A DNA stretch of 51,905 nucleotides from NCBI GenBank assembly GCA_012735575.1, contig JAAYGY010000043.1, positions 1 through 51,905 on the forward strand, read 5' to 3'. Below the pieces are notes generated by a model. The model made no database searches. It was not told where the DNA came from and saw only the letters and a list, made by a program, of their open reading frames with translations. Below are positions 35,295-44,105 of this stretch, piece after piece (within the stretch, counting starts at the first letter, position 1; every line of letters starts with the position of its first letter). A program made the translations under genes and the position numbers. Source of the stretch: Clostridiales bacterium (GTDB taxonomy: Bacteria; Bacillota; Clostridia; Caldicoprobacterales; UBA3941).

Positions 35295-35798
35295 ATGAAA
35301 GACGTACCTTATAACCAATACCTAAAGGAAGTAGACCACCACTTAAAGCGGGGAGGAATTTTTCTGACCACCGGCCATGACAAAGTTAATACAATGGTTA
35401 TCGGCTGGGGTGGGATCAATATCTACTGGGGAAAACCCATATTTATTGCTCCAGTTAGAAAGTCCAGATTTACCCATGGCATCTTAGAAGAGACTGGAGA
35501 ATTTACTGTCAGCATCCCTATGAGGAAAGATTTAAGCAAGGCCCTGGCCTTCTGTGGAAGCAGGTCAGGACGTGATTATGATAAGTTTAAGGAATGCAAC
35601 CTTACTCCTGTACCTTCTCAAAAAATCCAGACGCCCATCATCAAGGAATGTACTCTGCATTATGAATGCAAAGTGGTGTACAAACAAGATATGATTCCAG
35701 AAAATCTGGATAGGGCCATCAATGAAAAATGGTATCCAGACTATCACACCCTGTATTTTGGTGAAATCCTGGCCTGCTACGAGACCAGCGGATCATAG
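35295..35798 (+). CDS. Flavin reductase-like domain protein
   Basis: This 167-residue protein belongs to the flavin reductase-like/flavoredoxin FMN-binding family. It contains MVIGWGGINIYWGKPIFIAPVRKSRFTH, where the FMN phosphate is usually bound, and EFTVSIPM. Members bind FMN and pass electrons from NAD(P)H or another flavoprotein. It is co-transcribed with the MocR regulator, with GGAGG inside the MocR stop region 7 nt before its ATG. Regulation by MocR suggests a PLP- or amine-linked redox function, which is inference. Confidence 0.85.
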   Translation: MKDVPYNQYLKEVDHHLKRGGIFLTTGHDKVNTMVIGWGGINIYWGKPIFIAPVRKSRFTHGILEETGEFTVSIPMRKDLSKALAFCGSRSGRDYDKFKECNLTPVPSQKIQTPIIKECTLHYECKVVYKQDMIPENLDRAINEKWYPDYHTLYFGEILACYETSGS

Positions 35799-35830
35799 TT
35801 TAACTCCTTATTCTAACTTGGTTCATACAC

Positions 35831-35869
35831 ATAATGGCTATTGAAAAGTGAAGGATCAATAGCCATTAT
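35831..35869 (+). repeat. Dispersed repeat, copy C (hairpin)
   Basis: ATAATGGCTATTGA (35831-35844) pairs perfectly with TCAATAGCCATTAT (35856-35869) around an 11-nt loop. Its reverse complement matches copy B at 24 of 29 core positions. It could also act as a terminator for the flavin reductase gene, but no T run follows. Confidence 0.55.
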
Positions 35870-35921
35870 AGCATAGTGAGATATATGTTATACCTATACC
35901 ATAAATAAAATACCCCATCAA

Positions 35922-35955
35922 AAAAGTCTCCCTTCCTTTTAATAAGGGAGACTTT
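35922..35955 (-). terminator. Terminator of the aspartate kinase gene
   Basis: AAAGTCTCCCTT (35923-35934) pairs with AAGGGAGACTTT (35944-35955). On the minus strand it is followed by TTTTTT, just past the lysC stop. Confidence 0.85.
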
Positions 35956-35957
35956 GC

Positions 35958-37274
35958 TTAATCTACGAAAGCATAATATATAGCCTTTATTGCTCTCTCG
36001 AAGTCTTCGTTTTCTACGCCTATTATAATATTCATCTCACCAGAGCCCTGGGCAATCATTCTCACATTGATATTTCCCTTACCCAAAGCACCAAAGAGTC
36101 TACCTGAAATTCCAGGGGTATTGGCCATGCCATGGCCTACTGTAGCAATTAAGGCCATGTTAGAAGTTATATCTACGGTATCAGGCTTTAGCTGCTGCTC
36201 TATATCTTGAATTATATCCTCCAGCTTTCCATCCAGTTGATTATCCGCAATTACCAGTGAAATATGGTCAATGCCTGAAGGCATATGCTCGAAGGATATA
36301 CCTTTTGACTCTATTATTGATAAAAGCTTGCGGCCAAATCCCAGCTCAGAGTTCATCATAGCCTTTTCTATAGATATAACGGTAAAACCTTTTTTACCCG
36401 CTATTCCTGTAATCATACCTGTAGCCCGGTAGTTACCGCCGTTGGGTACAATTAGGGTTCCTGGTGCTTCTGGATCATTGGTGTTTCTTATATTTATAGG
36501 AATATTAGCCTGTCTAACAGGGAAAACTGCTTCCTCATGGAGTACGTTTGCACCCATATAGGCCAGTTCCCTTAGCTCCTTATAGGTTATTTCCTTAATT
36601 GGCTTAGGATTCTTGACAATCCTGGGATCAGCCATCATAAATCCGGAAACATCAGTCCAATTCTCATATAAATCGGCCTTTACTGCCTGAGCTATTATAG
36701 CTCCTGTAATATCAGACCCTCCTCTGGAGAAGGTTTGTATTCCTCCATCGGGCCTTGAACCATAGAAGCCAGGAATAACGGCTCTTTCCACCTTTCTCAA
36801 CGTCTCTCTAACAGCCTGTACAGTCGCCTGAGCATCATAGGTCCCAGACTGGGTAAAGAAAATCATATCCGCTGGATCTACAAACTCATAGTCTAAGTAT
36901 TCAGCCAGAATCAAGCCATTTAAATATTCGCCTCTGCTTGCTGTGTATTCAGCGGAATAGCCCCCCAAAATCTTCTCTCTAATATCTTCAAGGATAGGCA
37001 CAAGATCCAGGGATAATCCCAATCCCTCTACAATTTCTAAATATCTAGTAGATATAAGTTCAAAAATCTCCCCAAAAGGAATACCCTTTTGAGCGTGTTC
37101 CTGACATAGATATAGAAGATCTGTTATTTTATGATCACTAGAGTGCCTTTTCCCAGGTGCAGAAGGAACGATATATCTACGCTCTTCATCCATCATAACT
37201 ATGGAACGTACTTTTTTAAACTGTTCTACATCTGCCAGGGAAGATCCCCCAAATTTGGCAACCTTGATACCCAT
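35958..37274 (-). CDS. lysC: Aspartate kinase
   Basis: Aspartokinase phosphorylates aspartate at the entry to Lys, Thr and Met synthesis. The protein of 438 residues has the kinase motif VAKFGGSSLAD at the start, SRGGSDITGAIIAQ, and two C-terminal ACT domains (about 300-438) for feedback control. It is monofunctional. The ATG at 37274 lies 10 nt after GGAGG, and the longer in-frame extension reads as a hydrophobic stretch without a ribosome site. Its type matches the clostridial aspartate kinases with an APGKR loop. No other amino-acid genes are adjacent. Confidence 0.92.
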   Translation of the reverse strand: MGIKVAKFGGSSLADVEQFKKVRSIVMMDEERRYIVPSAPGKRHSSDHKITDLLYLCQEHAQKGIPFGEIFELISTRYLEIVEGLGLSLDLVPILEDIREKILGGYSAEYTASRGEYLNGLILAEYLDYEFVDPADMIFFTQSGTYDAQATVQAVRETLRKVERAVIPGFYGSRPDGGIQTFSRGGSDITGAIIAQAVKADLYENWTDVSGFMMADPRIVKNPKPIKEITYKELRELAYMGANVLHEEAVFPVRQANIPINIRNTNDPEAPGTLIVPNGGNYRATGMITGIAGKKGFTVISIEKAMMNSELGFGRKLLSIIESKGISFEHMPSGIDHISLVIADNQLDGKLEDIIQDIEQQLKPDTVDITSNMALIATVGHGMANTPGISGRLFGALGKGNINVRMIAQGSGEMNIIIGVENEDFERAIKAIYYAFVD

Positions 37275-37356
37275 AACTAATAAACCTCCATTAATTAAAT
37301 CGAATATGCTTATTATAGTGACCCACAGAAAAATTGTCAAGTTATTGTCGAATTAA

Positions 37357-38199
37357 TCATTTAGATTCCCTTTTATTATTCAGCTTCTTTTCATAGGCCA
37401 AAGCAGCGTTTAGCTCTCCTCCAAGCAGGATAATAACAGCACTGTAATACAGCCATATAAGTAAAATTACCACCCCACCAATACTCCCATAAAACCTAGA
37501 GTAGTTGGAAAAATTATCCACGTAATAGGCAAAGCCTAGAGAGGTTAACAGCCAGCCCAGGGTGGCAAAAACAGCTCCAGGAACTACCTCTGTCAATCTC
37601 ATACACCTGGAGGGGATAAATCTATATAGGATTATGAAAACCAGAAATACAGCTGAAGAAATAAAGATATAACGGCCTGTGTTCCACAGATTTTGGTAAA
37701 AAGGGTCTAGTTCCATCCCATCCAAAATCTGCTTTTTTATAACTCCACCAAATATAAGAAGAATGAAAGAAAAAATAATGACAATAGAAAGAAGTAAAGT
37801 AAATATTATGGAAATGAGCTTTACCATCCAAAATGGCCTTTTCTCTTTTTCATCATAGGCCTTGTTAAGCCCTGTTATTATGGAGCCTATTCCATTTGAG
37901 GCAAACCAAAGGGCCAAAATTCCGCTTATAGGAGCCAGACCGCCTGTTTTCCTATCTACTATCTCCACAACTGTATCATTAACTAAATTATAGGCCTGCT
38001 CAGGAAGGATACCCAATAAGCCTCTCAGCACCTGTTGGCTGGAAACGGGGCTATGTCCTATTAATGCCATAAGAAATATTAAAAAAGGGAAAAATGACAA
38101 TATCAGATAATATGCCATCTGAGCACCCAAGGCTAAAATATCGTCATCTAGCAGGCGATAATACATAGTCTTTATGAAATCTATGAAACTCCCTATCAA
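37357..38199 (-). CDS. YihY/UPF0761 family membrane protein
   Basis: This 280-residue inner-membrane protein has six predicted helices and the family block LGAQMAYYLILSFFPFLIFLMAL near the N-terminus and IGGVVILLIWLYYSAVIILLGGELNAAL near the C-terminus. The family was formerly called ribonuclease BN, but that activity belongs to another protein, and its function is unclear. The start is TTG at 38199 with GGGAGG 8 nt upstream; the in-frame 26-residue extension upstream lacks a site. It sits just before aspartate kinase on the same strand. Confidence 0.88.
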   Translation of the reverse strand: MIGSFIDFIKTMYYRLLDDDILALGAQMAYYLILSFFPFLIFLMALIGHSPVSSQQVLRGLLGILPEQAYNLVNDTVVEIVDRKTGGLAPISGILALWFASNGIGSIITGLNKAYDEKEKRPFWMVKLISIIFTLLLSIVIIFSFILLIFGGVIKKQILDGMELDPFYQNLWNTGRYIFISSAVFLVFIILYRFIPSRCMRLTEVVPGAVFATLGWLLTSLGFAYYVDNFSNYSRFYGSIGGVVILLIWLYYSAVIILLGGELNAALAYEKKLNNKRESK

Positions 38200-38344
38200 A
38201 CTCAATACCTCCCACTCTATTTGTATATTTCCCCTTCCTTTCATGTATAAACCAAGATTTATATCTTTCCATGCCACGTTCTGTTTGATATAATGGTGAA
38301 CAATAAATGCAATATATTTACATACAACAAAGGAGAAATATACT

Positions 38345-38617
38345 ATGCTTAGAGTATGGGGATTAATCCGGAAAAATAATAAAATTGTTAAAGATATAGT
38401 GGCCAGGTGTTTAGAAGATGACCTAAATGAAGAGGATGCCCTTCATATGTGTATCCAAGAGATCTGCTATGAGTTTGATCTTCAGCGTCCTCTGTGGTTT
38501 CCCAAAAATCAAAGGGAGTATGAGGATTATAGAAGAATAGTACTGACTCAGGATAATTTTATGGAGCCTATTGATTTTGATACCCTGGAACTGGAAATAT
38601 TAGAAGATGATGATTAA
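38345..38617 (+). CDS. Small acidic conserved hypothetical protein
   Basis: I do not recognise a named domain. The 90-residue protein is basic at its start (MLRVWGLIRKNNKIVKD) and strongly acidic at its end (LELEILEDDD). It has a Trp/Phe-rich central patch (PLWFPKNQREYEDYRRI). AAGGAG stands 9 nt before the ATG. The gene is divergent from the YihY gene and ends with a strong hairpin. It resembles small cytosolic proteins that are conserved in Clostridia without known function. Confidence 0.75.
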   Translation: MLRVWGLIRKNNKIVKDIVARCLEDDLNEEDALHMCIQEICYEFDLQRPLWFPKNQREYEDYRRIVLTQDNFMEPIDFDTLELEILEDDD

Positions 38618-38640
38618 ATAACGAAAATCAACAAAAATAT

Positions 38641-38669
38641 AGAAAGCAGTGGAAAATCCACTGCTTTCT
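38641..38669 (+). terminator. Bidirectional terminator between the acidic protein and transketolase genes
   Basis: AGAAAGCAGTGGA (38641-38653) pairs perfectly with TCCACTGCTTTCT (38657-38669) around AAA. The flanks are A- and T-rich, and it lies between convergent genes. Confidence 0.75.
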
Positions 38670-38688
38670 AAAGTGCTTAGCTTTCTCT

Positions 38689-40677
38689 TTATTTTCTTAC
38701 CAGCTTTTCAGCCTTTTCTACAACATTTTCTACTGTAAAGCCAAACTTCTCAAAGAGAACCTTTCCTGGTGCAGATGCACCAAAATGGTCTATAGTAATT
38801 GTATCTCCGTCAATACCCACATATTTATGCCATCCAAAGGAAGATGCTGCCTCTACTGCTAAACGTGCTCTAACTGCCTTAGGCAATACCTTCTCCTTGT
38901 ACTCCTCAGGCTGCTCCTCAAATATTTCAAAGGAAGGCATGCTAACTACTCTAGCATCAATACCCTTTTCTTTTAGTATACCATGTGCCTTATATACCAG
39001 CTCAACCTCTGAACCTGAAGCCATGAGTATAATATCTGGAGTCTCCTTTTCTGAATCTAACAGGATATAAGCACCCTTTAATGCCTCTTTCCCTGTCTCC
39101 TCATAGAGGGGCAGATTCTGACGGCTAAGTACTAAAGCAGTAGGACTGTTCTTTCGGGTAAGGGCTGCATACCATCCAGCAGCGGTTTCTTTGGGATCTG
39201 CGGGACGGAATACGGTAAAGTTTGGAATACTTCTAGCTGCAGCTAAATGCTCAATAGGCTCATGGGTAGGCCCGTCCTCTCCCACACCAATACTGTCATG
39301 GGTTAGCACATATACTACAGGCAACCCCATTAAGGCAGACAGCCTCATAGCTGGTTTCATATAGTCTGAGAATACAAAGAATGTAGACACATAGGGTGTT
39401 AGTCCACCATGGAGAGCCATTCCATTGGCCATGGCTGCCATAGCATGTTCCCGAACACCAAAATGCAGATTAGATCCGGTACGGTTTTCTGCTGAGAAAC
39501 TACCCCTATCATCCATCAATGTCTTTGTGGAGGGTGCTAAATCCGCAGAGCCACCAATTAAATTGGGCAGCACTTTAGCCAAACGATTTATAACTTTACC
39601 AGAAGATGAGCGAGTAGCGTCTCCTCCCTCAAACTTCCAGAAATCTTCATTGTTTATGAGGTCTACTGGTAGTTCATCACTATGCCATAGCTCCCATTCC
39701 TTAGCTAGATCAGGATATTCTTTGGCATAGGCTTCCCATTTCTCCTGCCATGCTTTTTCAGCCTGGATACCTTTCTCCTTTAATGAATCCATATGTTCTC
39801 TAACTTCCTGAGGCACAAAGAATTCCTCTTCATAGTCCCATCCCAAAAACTCCTTGGCAGCCTTTAGATTTTCTTCTCCCAGTGGCTCACCATGAGCAGA
39901 GGCTTTCCCCTGTTTTGCAGGTGCACCATAACCAATCTCGGTGGTTATTACGATCAAGGAAGGTTTCTTCTTTTCAGCTTTTGCCTCTTCAATGGCATTA
40001 CTAATAGCATCTATATCATTACCATCCTCTACTTTAAGGACCTGCCATCCATGGGCTTCAAAACGTTTGCCTACATCTTCCCTAAAGGCTATATTGGTTT
40101 CCCCTTCAATAGTGATGGAATTGGAGTCATACAAGACTATGAGCTTATCCAACTCTAAGGTTCCTGCCAAGGAGGCTGCCTCAGCAGTTATACCTTCCAT
40201 CATGCATCCGTCACCGGCAAGTACATAAGTATAATGATCTACAACATCATAACCGGGTTTGTTGAATTTAGCTGCAAGATGTGCTTCTGCCAGAGCCATA
40301 CCAACAGCGGTGGCAAAGCCCTGTCCCAGGGGACCTGTTGTAGTTTCAACTCCCACTGTATGGCCATATTCAGGATGACCTGGAGTTTTGCTGCCCCATT
40401 GTCTAAACTGTTTTATCTCTTCCATCGGTAAGTCATATCCAAACAGGTGAAGCAGTGAATAAAGTAAAGCAGAGGCATGACCAGCCGAGAGAATAAAACG
40501 ATCCCGATCTACCCAATTGGGATTGGTTGGATTATGCTTCATCTGTCTTGCCCAGAGTGCATAAGCCATTGGAGCTGCTCCCATAGGCTTTCCAGGATGC
40601 CCAGATTTTGCCTTTTCTACCATTTCCGCTGAAAGTATACGAATGGTGTTTACACTCTTCATTTCCACTTGTTTCAT
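38689..40677 (-). CDS. tkt: Transketolase
   Basis: Transketolase moves two-carbon units between sugar phosphates in the pentose phosphate pathway, using thiamine diphosphate. The 662-residue single-chain enzyme has [13 protein letters not shown], the ThDP motif [12 protein letters not shown], and the central pyrimidine-domain block [15 protein letters not shown]. The C-terminal domain is present, so this is the bacterial type and not the split one. ATG follows AGGAGGAATAGT. It would channel arabinose or xylose derived from GH51 and similar enzymes. Confidence 0.96.
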   Translation of the reverse strand: MKQVEMKSVNTIRILSAEMVEKAKSGHPGKPMGAAPMAYALWARQMKHNPTNPNWVDRDRFILSAGHASALLYSLLHLFGYDLPMEEIKQFRQWGSKTPGHPEYGHTVGVETTTGPLGQGFATAVGMALAEAHLAAKFNKPGYDVVDHYTYVLAGDGCMMEGITAEAASLAGTLELDKLIVLYDSNSITIEGETNIAFREDVGKRFEAHGWQVLKVEDGNDIDAISNAIEEAKAEKKKPSLIVITTEIGYGAPAKQGKASAHGEPLGEENLKAAKEFLGWDYEEEFFVPQEVREHMDSLKEKGIQAEKAWQEKWEAYAKEYPDLAKEWELWHSDELPVDLINNEDFWKFEGGDATRSSSGKVINRLAKVLPNLIGGSADLAPSTKTLMDDRGSFSAENRTGSNLHFGVREHAMAAMANGMALHGGLTPYVSTFFVFSDYMKPAMRLSALMGLPVVYVLTHDSIGVGEDGPTHEPIEHLAAARSIPNFTVFRPADPKETAAGWYAALTRKNSPTALVLSRQNLPLYEETGKEALKGAYILLDSEKETPDIILMASGSEVELVYKAHGILKEKGIDARVVSMPSFEIFEEQPEEYKEKVLPKAVRARLAVEAASSFGWHKYVGIDGDTITIDHFGASAPGKVLFEKFGFTVENVVEKAEKLVRK

Positions 40678-40997
40678 ACTATTCCTCCTATGCCATATTT
40701 TTTCATAAACAAATATAGATCTCAGGTAATATTATATGTAATTTAGAAAATTAACCACAATTGAGATAAATCTGTTCTAAATAATAATATCATTTTATAG
40801 TTCCTCTGTCCATTACTGCATGCCCAAATCAAACTAAAAATAACTTTTTTCAATATTTAAAAAATCTTTTTTGATTTTATGTTTATTTTTTTTAAAAACG
40901 GTTACTATAATAACGTAAGTTACCCAAACCCCCAAACCCCTTACATAAAGAACCGCGAACTTGTTTCGCGGTTCTTTGATTTTGTTGGCTTTTATTT
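40678..40997. other. 320-bp intergenic region
   Basis: The left half, upstream of tkt, is AT-rich and must hold its promoter on the minus strand. On the plus strand TATAAT (about 40905-40910) is followed by a run of CCC tracts and a strong hairpin at 40947-40977. That could make a small RNA of about 60 nt, but no clear -35 is seen. Otherwise nothing recognisable. Confidence 0.4.
40947..40977 (-). terminator. Terminator of the esterase gene
   Basis: AAAGAACCGCGAA (40947-40959) pairs with TTCGCGGTTCTTT (40965-40977) around 5 nt. It stands about 20 bp after the esterase stop. The T run is short on both strands. Confidence 0.75.
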
Positions 40998-41777
40998 TCA
41001 TTTCTTATTCAAGGGAAGCCATTCCAACACTCTTTGTATCTTCTTATCCCAGTAGCCCCATTCATGGGCTCCTGGTTCCTCTTCGTAGGTCAGGTCAAGC
41101 CCTAACTTTCTGGCATGGTCCCTAAAGGTAATATTGTCCTGGTAGAGAAAATCCTCTGTGCCACAGCACTGGTACAATATGGGCTTAGCCCCATCTGATT
41201 CAGCTACTTTCTCCGCTAAGTATAACAGATCATTATTGCTTCCTTTAACTTTGTCCAGATCTCCAAAAATATTCTCCAGGAAGCTGTCTGACCCTCTTCT
41301 TTGGATAATTCCCATTATATCCAGGGCACCAGATAGACTGGCTCCCGCAATAAACTTTTCCGGACAGCCAAGAGCCAGCTTGAATGCACCATATCCTCCC
41401 ATTGACAGGCCGGCTACAAAATTATCCTCCCTTTTTGGGGAAATTGGGAAAAAGGATTGGGCTATAGCAGGCAACTCCTCACTGACAAAGGTCCAATATT
41501 TGTCTCCTCTGTCCATATCCGTATAAAAACTCTTATGCACTGCAGGCATAACTACTGCAAGGCCCATGGATGCTACATAGCGTTCGATGGAGGTACGTCG
41601 TGCCCAAATGGTATGATCGTCAGACAAACCATGGAGTAGATATAAAACGGGATATTTGTCTGCGGTCTGGCTTCCTTCCATACCAATCTGTCCTGATGCC
41701 GGCTGCGGTAAGATGACATTCATAGAAGTGGATAAACCTAATACTTCTGAAAAGAAATCACATTGAATAAAAGCCAT
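40998..41777 (-). CDS. Esterase D-like / CE1-type esterase
   Basis: This 259-residue alpha/beta-hydrolase has nucleophile Ser125 in [11 protein letters not shown] and the catalytic His238 in GAHEWGYWD, with oxyanion-loop residues in [13 protein letters not shown]. The family includes S-formylglutathione hydrolases and acetyl xylan or feruloyl esterases of plant degraders. It has no signal peptide, so it acts inside the cell, perhaps on imported acetylated or feruloylated oligosaccharides. ATG has AAAGGGG about 8 nt upstream. It lies between transketolase and the AraL-like phosphatase on the same strand. Confidence 0.85.
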   Translation of the reverse strand: MAFIQCDFFSEVLGLSTSMNVILPQPASGQIGMEGSQTADKYPVLYLLHGLSDDHTIWARRTSIERYVASMGLAVVMPAVHKSFYTDMDRGDKYWTFVSEELPAIAQSFFPISPKREDNFVAGLSMGGYGAFKLALGCPEKFIAGASLSGALDIMGIIQRRGSDSFLENIFGDLDKVKGSNNDLLYLAEKVAESDGAKPILYQCCGTEDFLYQDNITFRDHARKLGLDLTYEEEPGAHEWGYWDKKIQRVLEWLPLNKK

Positions 41778-41811
41778 GAGTATTTCCCCTTTCTCCTAAT
41801 CTTATTTTTTA

Positions 41812-42600
41812 TTATAAAAAATTAACAATATCTACAAGTCTATCGACAATAATATCCGGCTTAACTTCAGATTTTTCCGCATCCTCCAGCTTGGTCTCTC
41901 CCGATAGAACCAGGATGCTGGTAACTCCATGGTTAACCCCAATAGCTATATCAGTGTATAGCCTGTCCCCCACAAAAACCAGTTCATCTTTAGTACAGCT
42001 TAGATGATCTAAAATAAACTCCAACGTCTCAGTATAAGGTTTGCCCAGGTATTTGGGCAGGACCCCTGTAGATGCAGTAATAAAAGCACAGATAGCACCG
42101 CAATCGGGTATAAAACCATTTTCTACTGGACAGTTGAAATCAGGATGGGTAGCTATAAATTTAGCACCCTTGCGTATAAAGGTACAGGCCTTGGAAAGTT
42201 TTTCATATGTAACGGTAGTATCAAAACCTGCTACCACCAGTTCCGGATTCTCCTCAACTAAATTTATCCCATCCTTTTTAAACTGATCCTCCAGGGCAGG
42301 AGTTCCCAGTAAATATACTCTAGGATCTTTATAATGTTTTTTTAGGTAATGGGTTGTAACCATGCCCGAAGTTACTATCTTGCTTGGCCCTATTACGCAT
42401 CCCATACTTTTTAATTTATTTATATAAACTTCAGGATTCTGAGAAGAATTATTGGTAAAGAAAAGAAAATCATAACCTTGGCTATTTAGCCTATCCAAGA
42501 ATTCTAATGATCCATCCAGCAATCTATTTCCAAGATAAAAAGTTCCATCCATATCCAGGACAAAGTATTTCTTACTATTCAACCTCAAGTTTTTATTCAT
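41812..42600 (-). CDS. HAD-IIA phosphatase (AraL/NagD-like)
   Basis: This 262-residue haloacid dehalogenase-type phosphatase has motif I DMDGT (Asp16, Asp18), motif II FFTNNSSQNP, and motif III-IV FVGDRLYTDIAIG. The C2-type cap lies between. It is closest in type to NagD and AraL, the sugar-phosphate phosphatase of the Bacillus arabinose operon. ATG follows GGAGGGGG by about 10 nt. It is downstream of the AraM/EgsA-like gene on the same strand, with a 30-bp gap, so they are co-transcribed. Exact substrate unknown. Confidence 0.85.
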   Translation of the reverse strand: MNKNLRLNSKKYFVLDMDGTFYLGNRLLDGSLEFLDRLNSQGYDFLFFTNNSSQNPEVYINKLKSMGCVIGPSKIVTSGMVTTHYLKKHYKDPRVYLLGTPALEDQFKKDGINLVEENPELVVAGFDTTVTYEKLSKACTFIRKGAKFIATHPDFNCPVENGFIPDCGAICAFITASTGVLPKYLGKPYTETLEFILDHLSCTKDELVFVGDRLYTDIAIGVNHGVTSILVLSGETKLEDAEKSEVKPDIIVDRLVDIVNFL

Positions 42601-42630
42601 TAAAATAAGTCCCCCTCCATAGTGCCATGA

Positions 42631-43995
42631 TTAATAATATTTATCTACTATATAATCTACAGCTTCCTCCAGCATCCCTAGATCATCCAATAACTGCATA
42701 ATGCCATAGCGTTTTCGTATCTCTTTTGCCACTATCAGGCTGTCCCTGAATAATTCCCTGTCTACACCCAGTTCCTTGGGACTATATATGGCTCCTACAT
42801 CCTTTAATAATTCCATCAGCTGATCTGCTGAAGGGAGATTTACGTAGCACCTCTCCTTTATCTCCTCCCATTTACTCTCTATAAGATCCATCCTCTTCTC
42901 TCTTTCCTCAACTTCCAAAAGTAAATCTTTTTCTTTAAGCTGGAAAATCTCATCAGCCATCTGTCCAAAGCATCTCTCTATCCTCTTTATCCATCTATCC
43001 TTATCAAACTCTTTGTAGCTGGCTGATTTCCGTATTTCCTTTATATCCTTGTTGAATAGATAGTCATAGGCATGTAAAGTGGCCAAAGTGGCTACACCTA
43101 CCTTATTACCATGAAGCCATTTGCTGCTGATATTTTCTTGCAAGAATATCATTTCTATGTAATGGGAGATCTGATGCTCCGATCCTGACGCAGGTCTGGA
43201 ATGATCGGCAAGCCCTATACAAAGACCGGAAAGTATTAAGCCTTCCATTATGGCCTGGATAGTATCCTCATCCCGACTTGATAGTTTAGGAGCTGCATCT
43301 ACACATTTTTTTACAGCATCCTCCACCAGGTTGGAGATATTATCACAATAGGGTTCATCTGCCTCTAACCCCATTATCTTAGACATTCTCCAGTCAGCAA
43401 GCCCAGTATATTTGCCTAATACATCACCTAACCCTGCGTGGAGCATATGCATGGGAGCATCTTTCATTATTTGGGTATCCCCTACTATGGCTACGGGATA
43501 TACTCCATTAAATGTAGTCTTTATCCCATTTCGTATTAATGGAGAAACTATAGATGTATAGCCATCCATTGAAGGGGCGGTAGTAACAATGGCATAGGGA
43601 ATTTTGGTTCTGGCACTTACATATCTGGTTATATCGTTAAGGGTTCCTGAACCTATGGTGAGAATTAAGGATATGTCGTCATCCAGTTCCATCAAAAAGG
43701 TGCCAAGGGAGTTGGCATCGGCTACGAGGTGGTCATCCTGATAAATAAAAATATTAAAGACAAACTCATTGGATAATAGGTCTATAACCTGCTGGCCGGC
43801 TACTTTAAAGGTGTTTTTATCCGCTACCACTAATAGCTTTTTACCCTTATATTGACCGAGGATTTCAGGAAGCTCTTGTAGTACCCCTGAGCCTATACGG
43901 ATATTGTCTATACTTACCGTATGACGATAGCCACAGGTACATTTAAAGTCCAGCTTTGTCAGCTTTTCTATGGACTGTTCCTTTAGATTTACCAT
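42631..43995 (-). CDS. sn-Glycerol-1-phosphate dehydrogenase (AraM/EgsA-like)
   Basis: This 454-residue iron-alcohol-dehydrogenase-fold enzyme carries the GSGTLND cofactor loop, TAPSMDGYTSIVSP, and the metal-binding His residues in HAGLGDVLGKY and GSEHQISHYIE. These fit G1P dehydrogenase, which reduces dihydroxyacetone phosphate to sn-glycerol-1-phosphate. In Bacillus, AraM (EgsA) feeds G1P into an archaeal-type ether lipid via PcrB. ATG at 43995 follows AAGGAG by 8 nt; a GTG at 44004 overlaps the site. Its pairing with an AraL-like phosphatase mirrors araL-araM. Confidence 0.87.
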   Translation of the reverse strand: MVNLKEQSIEKLTKLDFKCTCGYRHTVSIDNIRIGSGVLQELPEILGQYKGKKLLVVADKNTFKVAGQQVIDLLSNEFVFNIFIYQDDHLVADANSLGTFLMELDDDISLILTIGSGTLNDITRYVSARTKIPYAIVTTAPSMDGYTSIVSPLIRNGIKTTFNGVYPVAIVGDTQIMKDAPMHMLHAGLGDVLGKYTGLADWRMSKIMGLEADEPYCDNISNLVEDAVKKCVDAAPKLSSRDEDTIQAIMEGLILSGLCIGLADHSRPASGSEHQISHYIEMIFLQENISSKWLHGNKVGVATLATLHAYDYLFNKDIKEIRKSASYKEFDKDRWIKRIERCFGQMADEIFQLKEKDLLLEVEEREKRMDLIESKWEEIKERCYVNLPSADQLMELLKDVGAIYSPKELGVDRELFRDSLIVAKEIRKRYGIMQLLDDLGMLEEAVDYIVDKYY

Positions 43996-44105
43996 ATAAT
44001 TCACTCCTTGTATAAATATATTTCTTTATATCTAGCTTAATATACTTTTTTGTGCTAAAGTATATTTGCAATATCTATGGTACCATTCCAAAAGGGGGAC
44101 ACTTA

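Noticed and set aside
40921-40942. Possible G-quadruplex on the minus strand
   Set aside because: Only three G tracts (GGGG, GGGGG, GGG) are present; a normal intramolecular quadruplex needs four.
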